A DNA stretch of 64,000 nt from Limisalsivibrio acetivorans (GTDB lineage: Bacteria > Chrysiogenota > Deferribacteres > Deferribacterales > Geovibrionaceae), in assembly GCF_000421105.1 (NCBI RefSeq), contig NZ_ATWF01000001.1, positions 1,375,407-1,439,406 on the forward strand. Direction: 5' to 3'. Below the pieces are notes generated by a model. The model worked only from the letters and a program-made list of their open reading frames with translations. It had not been told where the DNA came from and did no database searches. Position numbers and translations under genes: made by a program. How positions within the stretch are numbered: the first letter of the stretch is position 1; every line of letters starts with the position of its first letter. This document shows, one piece after another, positions 53,970 through 61,610 of this stretch.

Positions 53970-54681
53970 CCAGGTAGTACTCAAGGGTATTAACCACCCT
54001 GACCTTCTTGATATAAGGTGTTCCAGAATCCCGCGGGGATATGCTGAACTGCCCCTGTCTGGCATTGCGTATCTTTCCAAGCCTGCTGCCCGAGTCCTCG
54101 GCAAACTTCTTCGCCGCCTCCCTCGCCTTCAAAGTGGCCTGCTCTATCATGCCGGGCTTGATGTCGTTAAGCCTTGTAAAGAGAAATTCAGTACGGGAAC
54201 GGTAGTCTGCTGTATCAAGTGCTACCCCTTTACGAACAAGCTCGGAAGTGTCTGAAATGGCTTTAACAACGGAATCCACCTGTGTTGAATAGACTGTTAC
54301 TGTGACCGAGCCGAGATAACGAAGGGCGTTATTGTTTGATGAACCATATCTTTCGGCTTTTCTATCCACAATCTCAGGGGCAGACACACCGTACTCTTTA
54401 TCGGAGAATCCCTTGGATTGAAGGAACTCCTTCACCGCCTGCGTCTTTTTCTCAAGGCTTATATAGAGCCTGTTCAAATCGTCAGCACCATCCCGGAATG
54501 TGAGCGGCCATATGGCCCTGTCCGCCTTAACCTCACGCTCCGCAAGACCCTTAACTGTCACAAAACGCTTGGACTGGTTTATGGTTTCAGCACTTTTGTA
54601 GATGCTCTTTCCGGCGAGGAAAAGACCCATACAGATAAAAAGACCTAAAACGAATGCTTCAATTACTCTCGATTTTCCCAT
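53962..54681 (-). CDS. SIMPL-domain (DUF541) periplasmic protein
   Basis: 239 aa from ATG 54681 with AGGAGG upstream. An N-terminal membrane helix (about 6-26, VIEAFVLGLFICMGLFLAG) anchors it. Then the SIMPL domain, starting with FVTVKGLAEREVKADRA. Relatives include BP26/OMP28-type envelope proteins. Role unknown. Overlaps the GIY-YIG gene. Confidence 0.9.
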   Translation of the reverse strand: MGKSRVIEAFVLGLFICMGLFLAGKSIYKSAETINQSKRFVTVKGLAEREVKADRAIWPLTFRDGADDLNRLYISLEKKTQAVKEFLQSKGFSDKEYGVSAPEIVDRKAERYGSSNNNALRYLGSVTVTVYSTQVDSVVKAISDTSELVRKGVALDTADYRSRTEFLFTRLNDIKPGMIEQATLKAREAAKKFAEDSGSRLGKIRNARQGQFSISPRDSGTPYIKKVRVVNTLEYYLVD

Positions 54682-54744
54682 GGCCGCACCTCCTCTATCA
54701 GGATCCAATGCTTCCATAAAAAAGATGGCGGGGCAAGGTATATA

Positions 54745-55431
54745 TCACTTACTGAGAACAGCAACACACATAAAACTGGAACTGCGGTTGAAATCGCTAC
54801 CCTGAAAATCGCCATAGAAATCAATTCTGTTGAAACCAGCGATGAGCGCACCTTGGCGAAGCTCTTCGGCGGTCAAAGGATAGAGAAACGTATTGGAATC
54901 GAGCACATCATCACCGAGGCATATACGCCCTTTGAACTTTATGTATCTCCCTGTTCTCTCATAGCTTCTAAGGAAAGTGAGTTGGTCGGTTTCAATGGGG
55001 GGAAGCTCTGTTACCCCTTCCTCCAATATTCTTGCATAGTTTAGTATCTGGACGACACATTTACCGTTCGGCTTTAATGACTGGCAGAATCCAGTCAGCG
55101 CGAGGGCAGCCTCCCCGGCGGAATGGGTGTGTACAAGGGTATTGCCTATACAGGTAATGAGATTAAAGCGTCCCCTGAAAGTCTTGGGAAGGTCCCTCAT
55201 ATCCCCTTTAACAACGTTTTCGTTGCCTGCAGCAAGGCTCTCCTCCGGCTCAATACCGACAGCATCGTAACCATAGGATTTAAAAGCATTCACATAGCTA
55301 CCGGTTGCTGACCCGATATCAAGTACAGAGCCTCCATCCGGACAATGCTTTCTGAGGAAGGAAAAAGTAGTATCGCTAAAAGGAAAGATGCTGTCATAAT
55401 ACTTCGATAGCATTTCATAGAATTCACTCAT
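54745..55431 (-). CDS. Class I SAM-dependent methyltransferase
   Basis: 228 aa from ATG 55431 (AAAGGTGGG upstream). SAM-binding motif I is GSVLDIGSATGSYVNAFKSYG, with acidic residues at GIEPE. Downstream GDMRDLPKTF and LITCIGNTLVH are the usual motif II/III area. Substrate unknown. Same strand as the SIMPL gene, 64 bp upstream of it. Confidence 0.88.
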   Translation of the reverse strand: MSEFYEMLSKYYDSIFPFSDTTFSFLRKHCPDGGSVLDIGSATGSYVNAFKSYGYDAVGIEPEESLAAGNENVVKGDMRDLPKTFRGRFNLITCIGNTLVHTHSAGEAALALTGFCQSLKPNGKCVVQILNYARILEEGVTELPPIETDQLTFLRSYERTGRYIKFKGRICLGDDVLDSNTFLYPLTAEELRQGALIAGFNRIDFYGDFQGSDFNRSSSFMCVAVLSK

Positions 55432-55629
55432 ATTTCCCACCTTTGAACGAAAATAAAACAAACTTAACTGTACATGTCAGAATAAATTCATCAACAACTT
55501 AGGCTCAGACATTTTATATTCGTGTATAGTTTTATTACAGGCTATGCAAATGTTCAAGCGTAAAGATGTTTATATTTATTATTGAGGTTAATATCATAAT
55601 AAAGTACCAATCATAAATAAGGAGCTTTC

Positions 55630-56079
55630 ATGAAGACTGATTTTTTTCTGCTTTTTTTTGCTGTTATCGCCGGTGGAGCACTCCCCATACAGGCCGGACT
55701 TAACTCAAAACTGACAACATACCTCGGCCACCCGATTCAAGCTTCATTCATATCATTTATGGGCGGCGTGGTGTTCATGGTGATTCTGATGATTATCATG
55801 AGACCCGAGTTCCCTGGCATAGAACGATTAACAGAAACTCCACCATACCTTTTCCTCGGCGGATTCATGGGCGGTATTTTCGTTACAACTATCATTATAC
55901 TCGTTCCCAAAATCGGCGTAACACCCGTTCTCGCTGGTACACTCACAGGACAATTCCTTGTCTCACTAATAATTGACCACTACGGTATACTCGGCGTGCC
56001 CGTTCAGCACATCTCACTCAGCCGTATCGCCGGAATAACACTCATGTTTGCAGGCCTCTTCTTCGTCCAAAAAGGATGA
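55630..56079 (+). CDS. DMT-type small membrane protein (DUF606/YdcZ family)
   Basis: 149 aa, AAGGAG ribosome site. About five hydrophobic helices; LPIQAGLNSKLTTYLGHPIQASFISFMGG is the family signature. Half-size DMT-like protein, probably acting as a dimer or with a paralog. Function unknown. Followed at once by a repeat array. Confidence 0.9.
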   Translation: MKTDFFLLFFAVIAGGALPIQAGLNSKLTTYLGHPIQASFISFMGGVVFMVILMIIMRPEFPGIERLTETPPYLFLGGFMGGIFVTTIIILVPKIGVTPVLAGTLTGQFLVSLIIDHYGILGVPVQHISLSRIAGITLMFAGLFFVQKG

Positions 56080-56104
56080 TGAATTACATAGATAAAATTT
56101 AGAC

Positions 56105-56545
56105 TTAAGGGGTGCTTTTTTGGAACAAACCACCCCTTAACAACCCCTCAAAAACTCCTTTATCTATTTGAATAATTTCCCGTCCATGGAAGTTATTCCG
56201 CCGTTCGAAGAAAGAAGCTTCCTTCTCACTTACGCAAGCGAGCTTTCATCCATGAAAGCTTATACTAATCACACATTTGAGGATGATACACAACTGGCTT
56301 CCATGAATGGAAGCCCTGAAGGCGAAACTAAATTGAATTGTATTCAATTTATGTAGTCGGAAGTGCGAGAGGGCAAGGTTTCCTTGCCCGAACAACAATG
56401 GAATTTCCATGGATGGTAAATTCCATACATAATATTGGATGATGAATTTCCCAGATTACATAGATGGACAATTCCATAGATTATACTAAGACTAAGGGGA
56501 AATTTTTAGGGAAAACTTTCCCCTTAAGATCCCCTTAAAAACCCA
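56105..56545. repeat. Mosaic hairpin repeat array, copy D
   Basis: Order: TTAAGGGGTG/CACCCCTTAA (56105-56140); the AATAA...TTATT block (56171-56197); CTCACTT/AAGCGAG (56225-56242); AGCTTTCAT/ATGAAAGCT with a CC loop (56241-56260); GGCTTCCAT/ATGGAAGCC with a GA loop (56296-56315); AAATTGAAT/ATTCAATTT (56330-56350); GGGCAAGG/CCTTGCCC (56371-56389); ATGGAATTT/AAATTCCAT (about 56398-56426); AAGGGGAAA/TTTCCCCTT (about 56494-56525). Modules match copy A, with compensatory changes in the GGGCAAGG stem. Confidence 0.85.
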
Positions 56546-56560
56546 TTTAGTTAGTATTGG

Positions 56561-56815
56561 CTATTTTTTCACTTGTGACATTGATTCTGCAAACTCTTCA
56601 TAAGTGATATCTTTAGTGTTCCTAGCATAACAAGTGTCATTTGAGATAACGTCAATATATTTTGAGAAATAGTTCTTATTAATATAGGTTTTTAGAGTAG
56701 ACTCTTTCCAATCAGTCACAGCTAATATTTCAGCAAATGAAAAACTATCTCCACTGATTTCTTTACTAACGAGGAAACTATACAATTTTTCAATACTTTC
56801 TGTTTTTCTTCCCAT
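56561..56815 (-). CDS. Small orphan protein, possibly a wHTH-like fragment
   Basis: 84 aa, AT-rich. FSFAEILAVTDWKESTLKTYINKNYFSKYI could be a helix-turn-helix-like segment, and the C-terminus ends in SMSQVKK. The length is small and no family is recognised. It lies directly between two repeat arrays; it may be a domain remnant of a larger protein or a cargo gene. Ribosome site is weak (GGTGG about 6 bp upstream). Confidence 0.45.
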   Translation of the reverse strand: MGRKTESIEKLYSFLVSKEISGDSFSFAEILAVTDWKESTLKTYINKNYFSKYIDVISNDTCYARNTKDITYEEFAESMSQVKK

Positions 56816-57553
56816 CTACCACCTCAATGGCATAGTAAATCAAGCCACCATATTATTCATTACGTATATTTATTATACATCAAGCACCCTGTGTATCAAT
56901 ATTATAATTCCAAATAGTTATTTTTTCATTCAGTCATGCATTTAGCAAAAGCAGTCCTCAGTTACTGCAATATGGATCTAGAACGCCTATTACCCCTCAA
57001 GCTAACCTACACGGACTGATACGGATCACTTTTTTTGTAGCCATAACCATCAGTTGCTACACCACTTTATCCAGAATTATCACAACACATGTACCACAGG
57101 TCGTAATTCCGAGCGCTGTCACTTGTCCGGAACAAGCAAAGCAACGTACCCCATGCAGACCTATTTAGCCACTAACCTTAACTTACATATTTGAAGTGTT
57201 ACGCCCACAACCCTTTCTTTGCTTACCCGAATGTTTTACAGCCGAATGAGCTCTTTTGGAACCGCCCGGAAGTTTTGGCCGCACGTGACAGATGAGGTAA
57301 TCCTAAATATTGAATACTTTCATGTATGAGATGCGGTTACACTCCTCAGCATCAGCAAAACTTCAGGTGGAAAATGAGTGAAATGAGGGAACCGCCATCT
57401 TTTACGAATTTATGATAATAAATGAGTAACAATGGGGGATGTAAAACCCTGAGGGAAAGTTTTGCATACTTTTGCGCCAAAAGTATGGCGTGCTTTAGCA
57501 CGAAACACATAAATTAGTGCCTTATTTCGGATGTGATTATGTAAAGAATAAGA
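56816..57553. other. Gene-poor stretch with hairpins before copy E
   Basis: About 740 bp without a supportable gene. Toward the end two further hairpins appear: CATACTTTTG/CAAAAGTATG (57465-57487, 3-nt loop) and CGTGC/GCACG (57489-57502). The rest is unremarkable to me. It may be decayed coding sequence. Confidence 0.5.
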
Positions 57554-57990
57554 CTAAGGGGAAATTTTTAGGGAAAGCTTTCCCCTTAGGATCCCCTTAA
57601 AAACCCATTTGAAAGATAATTATAGTGGTTAATATATAACATGATCCCATCCATGAAAGCTTATGCTAGTCACACGCTTGAGGATGAAACCAATAAAGCC
57701 AACATGGATGTTGGCTCTGTAGGCGAAAGGAAGAACAGCTTTGCTGGCCTGACGAAGCCGGAAGTACGAGAGAGCGGGGTTCCCCCGCCCGAACAACGAT
57801 GGAATTTCCATGGATGGTAAATTCCATAAATTAAATTAGCCAGAGAAATTCTCAGGATGATGAATTTCCCAGATAAGATTAGTCTGGCTTCCATGGATGG
57901 AAGCCCTGAAGACGGAATTAAATTGAATTGTATTCAATTTATGTAGCCGGAAGTGCGAGAGGGCAAGGTCTCCTTGCCCGAACAACAATG
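57554..57990. repeat. Mosaic hairpin repeat array, copy E (two units)
   Basis: First unit: CTAAGGGGAAA/TTTCCCCTTAG (57554-57589), AGCCAACAT/ATGTTGGCT (57697-57716), GCGGGG/CCCCGC (57774-57788), ATGGAATTT/AAATTCCAT. Second unit: GGCTTCCAT/ATGGAAGCC (57886-57905), AAATTGAAT/ATTCAATTT (57920-57940), GGGCAAGG/CCTTGCCC (57961-57979), again ATGGAATTT. The GGCTTCCAT and AGCCAACAT hairpins sit in the same context (followed by CTGAAG/CTGTAGGCGAA-type sequence) but have different stems, both perfectly paired. Confidence 0.85.
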
Positions 57991-58045
57991 GAATTTCCAT
58001 GGATGGTAAATTCCATAGATTAAATAGATTAAATCAGACCGGTGG

Positions 58046-58077
58046 AATCCCCCGCCCGGGGGTCAGACGGGCGGGGG
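58046..58077. terminator. GC-rich stem-loop after the DASS transporter gene
   Basis: CCCCCGCCC pairs with GGGCGGGGG (9 bp) around 11 nt, between the repeat array and the transporter's 3' end (58102). No T-tract on the transporter strand, so termination is uncertain. The GC-rich arm resembles the GCGGGG stem at 57774. Confidence 0.4.
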
Positions 58078-58101
58078 AAATGGGTCATAAACACTAAGGG
58101 G

Positions 58102-59835
58102 TTACTTTGTTGCCGCTGCTACCCACTCGGGAAGCACATTTATCTCTACACCGAATACCGGTATAACAAGCAGATATGTCACTGCCACTGCAATAATAAC
58201 TCCAATCACATTAAGCCCGATACCGCTTCTAACCATCTGCGGAATTGTTACATACCCTGAACCGAATACGATTGCGTTGGGGGGTGTTGCAACGGGGAGC
58301 ATGAATGCGCAGGAAGCCGCTATAGCCGCAGGAACAACGAGAAGAAGAGGGTTCTGCCCAAGGCCTATGGCAACTGCGGAGAGGATTGGCATAACCATCG
58401 CCGATGTTGCTGTGTTTGACGTAAGCTCCGTAAGGAAGATAATGAGCAATGCAGTAACAAGGACAAGCACAAAGATTGGCGCATTCTCAAGGAGGCCTAC
58501 CTGTGAGCCGATCCAGTTAGCAAGCTTTGTTGCTTTGAAACCAGCCGCCATGGAAAGACCGCCACCGAAGAGTATAAGAACGCCCCAGGGCATCTTGGAA
58601 GCCCAGTGCCAGTTCATAACAAACTCGCTCTTCTTCATATTGATCGGTATCACGAAGAGGATGAGTGCACCTGTCATGGCTATGGCCGCATCCGTAACAA
58701 GACCGGGATCGGGAAACATAAAGCCTATCTTCTTACGGAAGATCCAGCCGAGTGCTGTTATAACGAAAACTATAAGTGTATAGCGCTCTCCTTTGCTCAT
58801 GGTGCCCATCTTCTTGAGCTCATCGTTGATAAGTTCTTTACCGCCGGGAACCTTTTTGAGCTTCATGGGGTTTGCTACCCTTGTGAGCCAGAGCCAGCAA
58901 AGGGGGAGGAATACAACAACGAGGGGCACACCGACCATAAGCCAGTTTGCAAATGTTATCTCATAGCCATAGGTTTTCTGAAGGTATCCCGCAAGCACTG
59001 TGTTGGGGGGCGTACCGATGAGGGTTGCAACACCGCCGATGGACGCCGCATAGGCGATACCAAGCATAAGGTTAAGACCAAATGCAAACTGCTCGGGGGA
59101 GAAATCGATATGTGAATCGAGCCCCTCTTTCTTACCTTCATCCACAACGTGGTGAACGATAGCAAGACCGATGGGCATCATCATAACCGTGGTTGCGGTG
59201 TTTGAAACGAAGGCGGAAAGTGAGGCCGCTGCAACCATGAAGCCGAAGATAAGCCTGCTGGGCGAGAACCCTACAGCCTTAACGATATTCATGGCGATCC
59301 TTCTGTGGAGGTCCCATCTCTGCATTGAGAGTGCGATGATGAAGCCGCCCATGAAGAGGAATATCAGGTGGCTGGCATAGGGTGCTGCCGCCTTTTTCGT
59401 ATGCATAATCCCGAGAAGGGGGAAGAGGGTAAGGGGGAGAAGGCTTGTTGCAGGGATCGGAATCGATTCACACATCCACCAAGTGGCCATAAGCAGTGCA
59501 ACAGCCGCCATCCTCTGAGCCGCAGGCTCCATTCCGGGGGGTGTGGGGGCCACAAGCATGAGAAGAAAAAGGATAGGTCCAAGGAAAAGGCCTATCTTCT
59601 GACGCTTGCTGTACTCCTCCGGTCCGCCGTCATTAACCCCTCCGGGTGAGGTTTTCACATTCCTGTGTTCCGAGGGAGCATCCTCCATCTCGTCCGCAAG
59701 ATCCACATCGTCCTCTCTGGAGAACTGCATATTGTTGCCGAGGGCCTTCTTTACCATAGCCTTGGGCTTGAAAAGTACGAGTGCCTTTGTTTCGTGATGC
59801 ATGTCCCAAAGGCGGTTCCATAATGCTGCAATCAT
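58102..59835 (-). CDS. DASS/SLC13-family anion or dicarboxylate transporter
   Basis: 577 aa, AAGGAG ribosome site. A cytoplasmic N-terminal extension of about 80 residues precedes many membrane helices. Two family SNT motifs are present (SNTATTVMMMP and SNTATSAMVMP), with the PIPATSLLPL motif near residue 125. Na+-coupled uptake of succinate, malate or sulfate-like anions in relatives. A sigma-54 promoter lies 67-82 bp upstream, and the next two genes encode a sigma-54 activator and its sensor, so it is probably their target and a C4-dicarboxylate substrate is likely. Confidence 0.93.
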   Translation of the reverse strand: MIAALWNRLWDMHHETKALVLFKPKAMVKKALGNNMQFSREDDVDLADEMEDAPSEHRNVKTSPGGVNDGGPEEYSKRQKIGLFLGPILFLLMLVAPTPPGMEPAAQRMAAVALLMATWWMCESIPIPATSLLPLTLFPLLGIMHTKKAAAPYASHLIFLFMGGFIIALSMQRWDLHRRIAMNIVKAVGFSPSRLIFGFMVAAASLSAFVSNTATTVMMMPIGLAIVHHVVDEGKKEGLDSHIDFSPEQFAFGLNLMLGIAYAASIGGVATLIGTPPNTVLAGYLQKTYGYEITFANWLMVGVPLVVVFLPLCWLWLTRVANPMKLKKVPGGKELINDELKKMGTMSKGERYTLIVFVITALGWIFRKKIGFMFPDPGLVTDAAIAMTGALILFVIPINMKKSEFVMNWHWASKMPWGVLILFGGGLSMAAGFKATKLANWIGSQVGLLENAPIFVLVLVTALLIIFLTELTSNTATSAMVMPILSAVAIGLGQNPLLLVVPAAIAASCAFMLPVATPPNAIVFGSGYVTIPQMVRSGIGLNVIGVIIAVAVTYLLVIPVFGVEINVLPEWVAAATK

Positions 59836-59901
59836 AACAACACTCCTTATACATAGATATTATTGAGAAAAACTAACTATTAAGACTGTTTTCTATTCTA
59901 A

Positions 59902-59917
59902 TGCAATGGTTGTGCCA
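59902..59917 (-). promoter_or_regulatory. Sigma-54 promoter of the DASS transporter gene
   Basis: On the minus strand it reads TGGCAC, five bases, TTGCA, an exact match to the consensus TGGCAC-N5-TTGC. It points at the transporter ATG (59835), giving a leader of about 55 nt. Confidence 0.88.
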
Positions 59918-60133
59918 GAGGTGGAATGCCTCCAAATGGGACAATAGAGGGTGTTTTCTGTATACTGCACACAGCAAGGGATAGGCATGTTTTTAGATTA
60001 TGCCCCAGAGGAACTTTGTTATATTTTGATCACACAAAAAAGAGGGTTGGATAGGCGGGATTCCGCCCCCTGCTAATAGTCAATACTCAAAACATTGAGC
60101 ATCAATCACCGCCAGACGGGGCCTTTGCAAGCT

Positions 60134-60147
60134 GGCGAATATTCGCC
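60134..60147. promoter_or_regulatory. Perfect 14-bp palindrome, candidate activator site
   Basis: GGCGAATATTCGCC reads the same on both strands. It lies about 220 bp upstream of the sigma-54 promoter, a workable distance for an enhancer-binding protein through DNA looping. Another inverted repeat (GGCGG/CCGCC, 60054-60067) lies between them. Confidence 0.45.
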
Positions 60148-60200
60148 TCATCATTGCATGTAGTGGTGAATTTTAGTTAATATAAAATATCAGACGGGTT

Positions 60201-61571
60201 TTATTGGGAGGAGAGACCGAATTTCTCGATCTTATATCTGAGTGTTCCCCGGGCTACATTGAGAAGACGGGATGTCTGGGCAACGTTTCCATCTGTCATA
60301 TCAAGGGCTTTTGCGATTATATCCCTCTCAGCTCCAGAGACAACCTCTTCAAGATTTATCCCCTCGGGGGGGATATTAAAAGAGAATGTTGTTTCGGACT
60401 GCTCTGTAAGTATCTCTCTGGGAAGCATATTTTCTTCTATCACCGTTGAACTGTACATTATGCATATCCTTTCCACCAGATTCTTCAACTCACGCACATT
60501 GCCGGGCCAATCGTAGTTCATAAAATGGCTAAGTGCTTCCTTGGATACATCTTTTATTTCCTTGTTGAACTCGGAGCTGTAGCGTTTTATAAAAAACTCG
60601 AGCAGATGGGGAATATCCCCCCTCCTTTCACGCAAAGGTGGGAGATGGATGGGAAACACGTTCAACCTATAGTACAGATCCTCTCGGAAGTCTTTATCTT
60701 CAATGGCTTTTCTCAGGTCTTTATTCGTTGCGGCAACTATCCGCACATCGATATCGATATTCTTCGTTCCACCGAGACGGCGTATCTTTCTGCTTTCAAG
60801 AACCCGCAGGAGCTTCACCTGCAGGTTTACATCCATTTCCCCTATCTCATCAAGGAACACAGTCCCCCCGTTTGCCTCTTCCATAAGGCCAGCTTTACGT
60901 GTTTTGGCATCGGTGAAGGCCCCTTTCTCGTGTCCGAAAAGTTCGGAATCCAGAAGTGTATCGGGGAGTGAACCGCAGTTTATTTCCACGAAAGGCTTAG
61001 AGCTTCTGGGTGAAAGATTGTGCACAGCTCTTGCGGCCAGTTCCTTGCCGGTACCGCTCTCACCTGTGAGCAGAACCGTTGCATTCTCGTGCTTTGCAAC
61101 CTCTTCGATCTGTCGGAATACTTCGGCCAGTTGGGGGCTTGAGCCAACAATCTCATTGAATCCGTGGTGCTCCCCCACTCTCTTGAGGTTTCGCACCTCA
61201 CGCTTAAGATGCTGTGTCTCCAGAGCCAGCCGAACGATAAGATGGATCGCATCCGCCTTAAACGGCTTTTTAATATAGTCGTATGCACCCAGTTTCAGAG
61301 CTTCAACGGCGGATTCCACTGTGCCGTATCCTGTTATTATGATGACGAGGAGATCCGGGTCTATGTCACGGAGAGAGCGAAGCACATCCAGCCCGCTTTC
61401 ATCGGCAAGGTTTAGGTCGAGGAGAACAAGATCTATCTCCTCCTCCACAACTATATCCACAGCCTCACGCCCGTTCTCAGCCGAAATGGGGTGATAGCCG
61501 TCGTTTCTCAATACATTTTCAAGGTTTTCTCTGATGAAGGCTTCATCATCTACGATCAGTATACGTTCCAT
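60201..61571 (-). CDS. Sigma-54-dependent response regulator (NtrC/DctD type)
   Basis: 456 aa. Receiver domain with phospho-acceptor Asp52 (VLLDLNL), central AAA+ domain (about 140-380) with Walker A GESGTGKE and the sigma-54 contact loop GAFTDA (Gly to Asp in GAFTGA, a variation seen in other members). C-terminal Fis-type HTH (NVAQTSRLLNVARGTLRYKIEKFG). Encoded 40 bp after the sensor kinase. Likely activates the transporter promoter at 59902. Confidence 0.95.
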   Translation of the reverse strand: MERILIVDDEAFIRENLENVLRNDGYHPISAENGREAVDIVVEEEIDLVLLDLNLADESGLDVLRSLRDIDPDLLVIIITGYGTVESAVEALKLGAYDYIKKPFKADAIHLIVRLALETQHLKREVRNLKRVGEHHGFNEIVGSSPQLAEVFRQIEEVAKHENATVLLTGESGTGKELAARAVHNLSPRSSKPFVEINCGSLPDTLLDSELFGHEKGAFTDAKTRKAGLMEEANGGTVFLDEIGEMDVNLQVKLLRVLESRKIRRLGGTKNIDIDVRIVAATNKDLRKAIEDKDFREDLYYRLNVFPIHLPPLRERRGDIPHLLEFFIKRYSSEFNKEIKDVSKEALSHFMNYDWPGNVRELKNLVERICIMYSSTVIEENMLPREILTEQSETTFSFNIPPEGINLEEVVSGAERDIIAKALDMTDGNVAQTSRLLNVARGTLRYKIEKFGLSSQ

Positions 61572-61610
61572 GGGTTCGGATCATAGTGCATGGGGTAGAA
61601 TAACACAACA

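Larger units (their letters stand above)
59836..60200. other. Control region between transporter and regulator genes
   Basis: About 365 bp holding the sigma-54 promoter (59902-59917) and two inverted repeats (60054-60067; 60134-60147). CTCAA/TTGAG occurs near 60089. No small gene is supported. Confidence 0.5.

Noticed and set aside
56168-56356. Open frame of 62 aa in array D, similar to a frame at 30730-31005 (-)
   Set aside because: The similarity is the repeat DNA itself (PFEERxFLLTYASELSSMK is the translated hairpin module). No ribosome site and no coding bias.
56105-58080. Insertion sequence or transposon
   Set aside because: Inverted repeats are short and internal; no transposase, no long terminal inverted repeats and no target duplications were seen.
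60201-61571. Activator disabled by GAFTGA to GAFTDA change
   Set aside because: GAFTDA occurs in other functional NtrC-family proteins, so loss of function is not implied.
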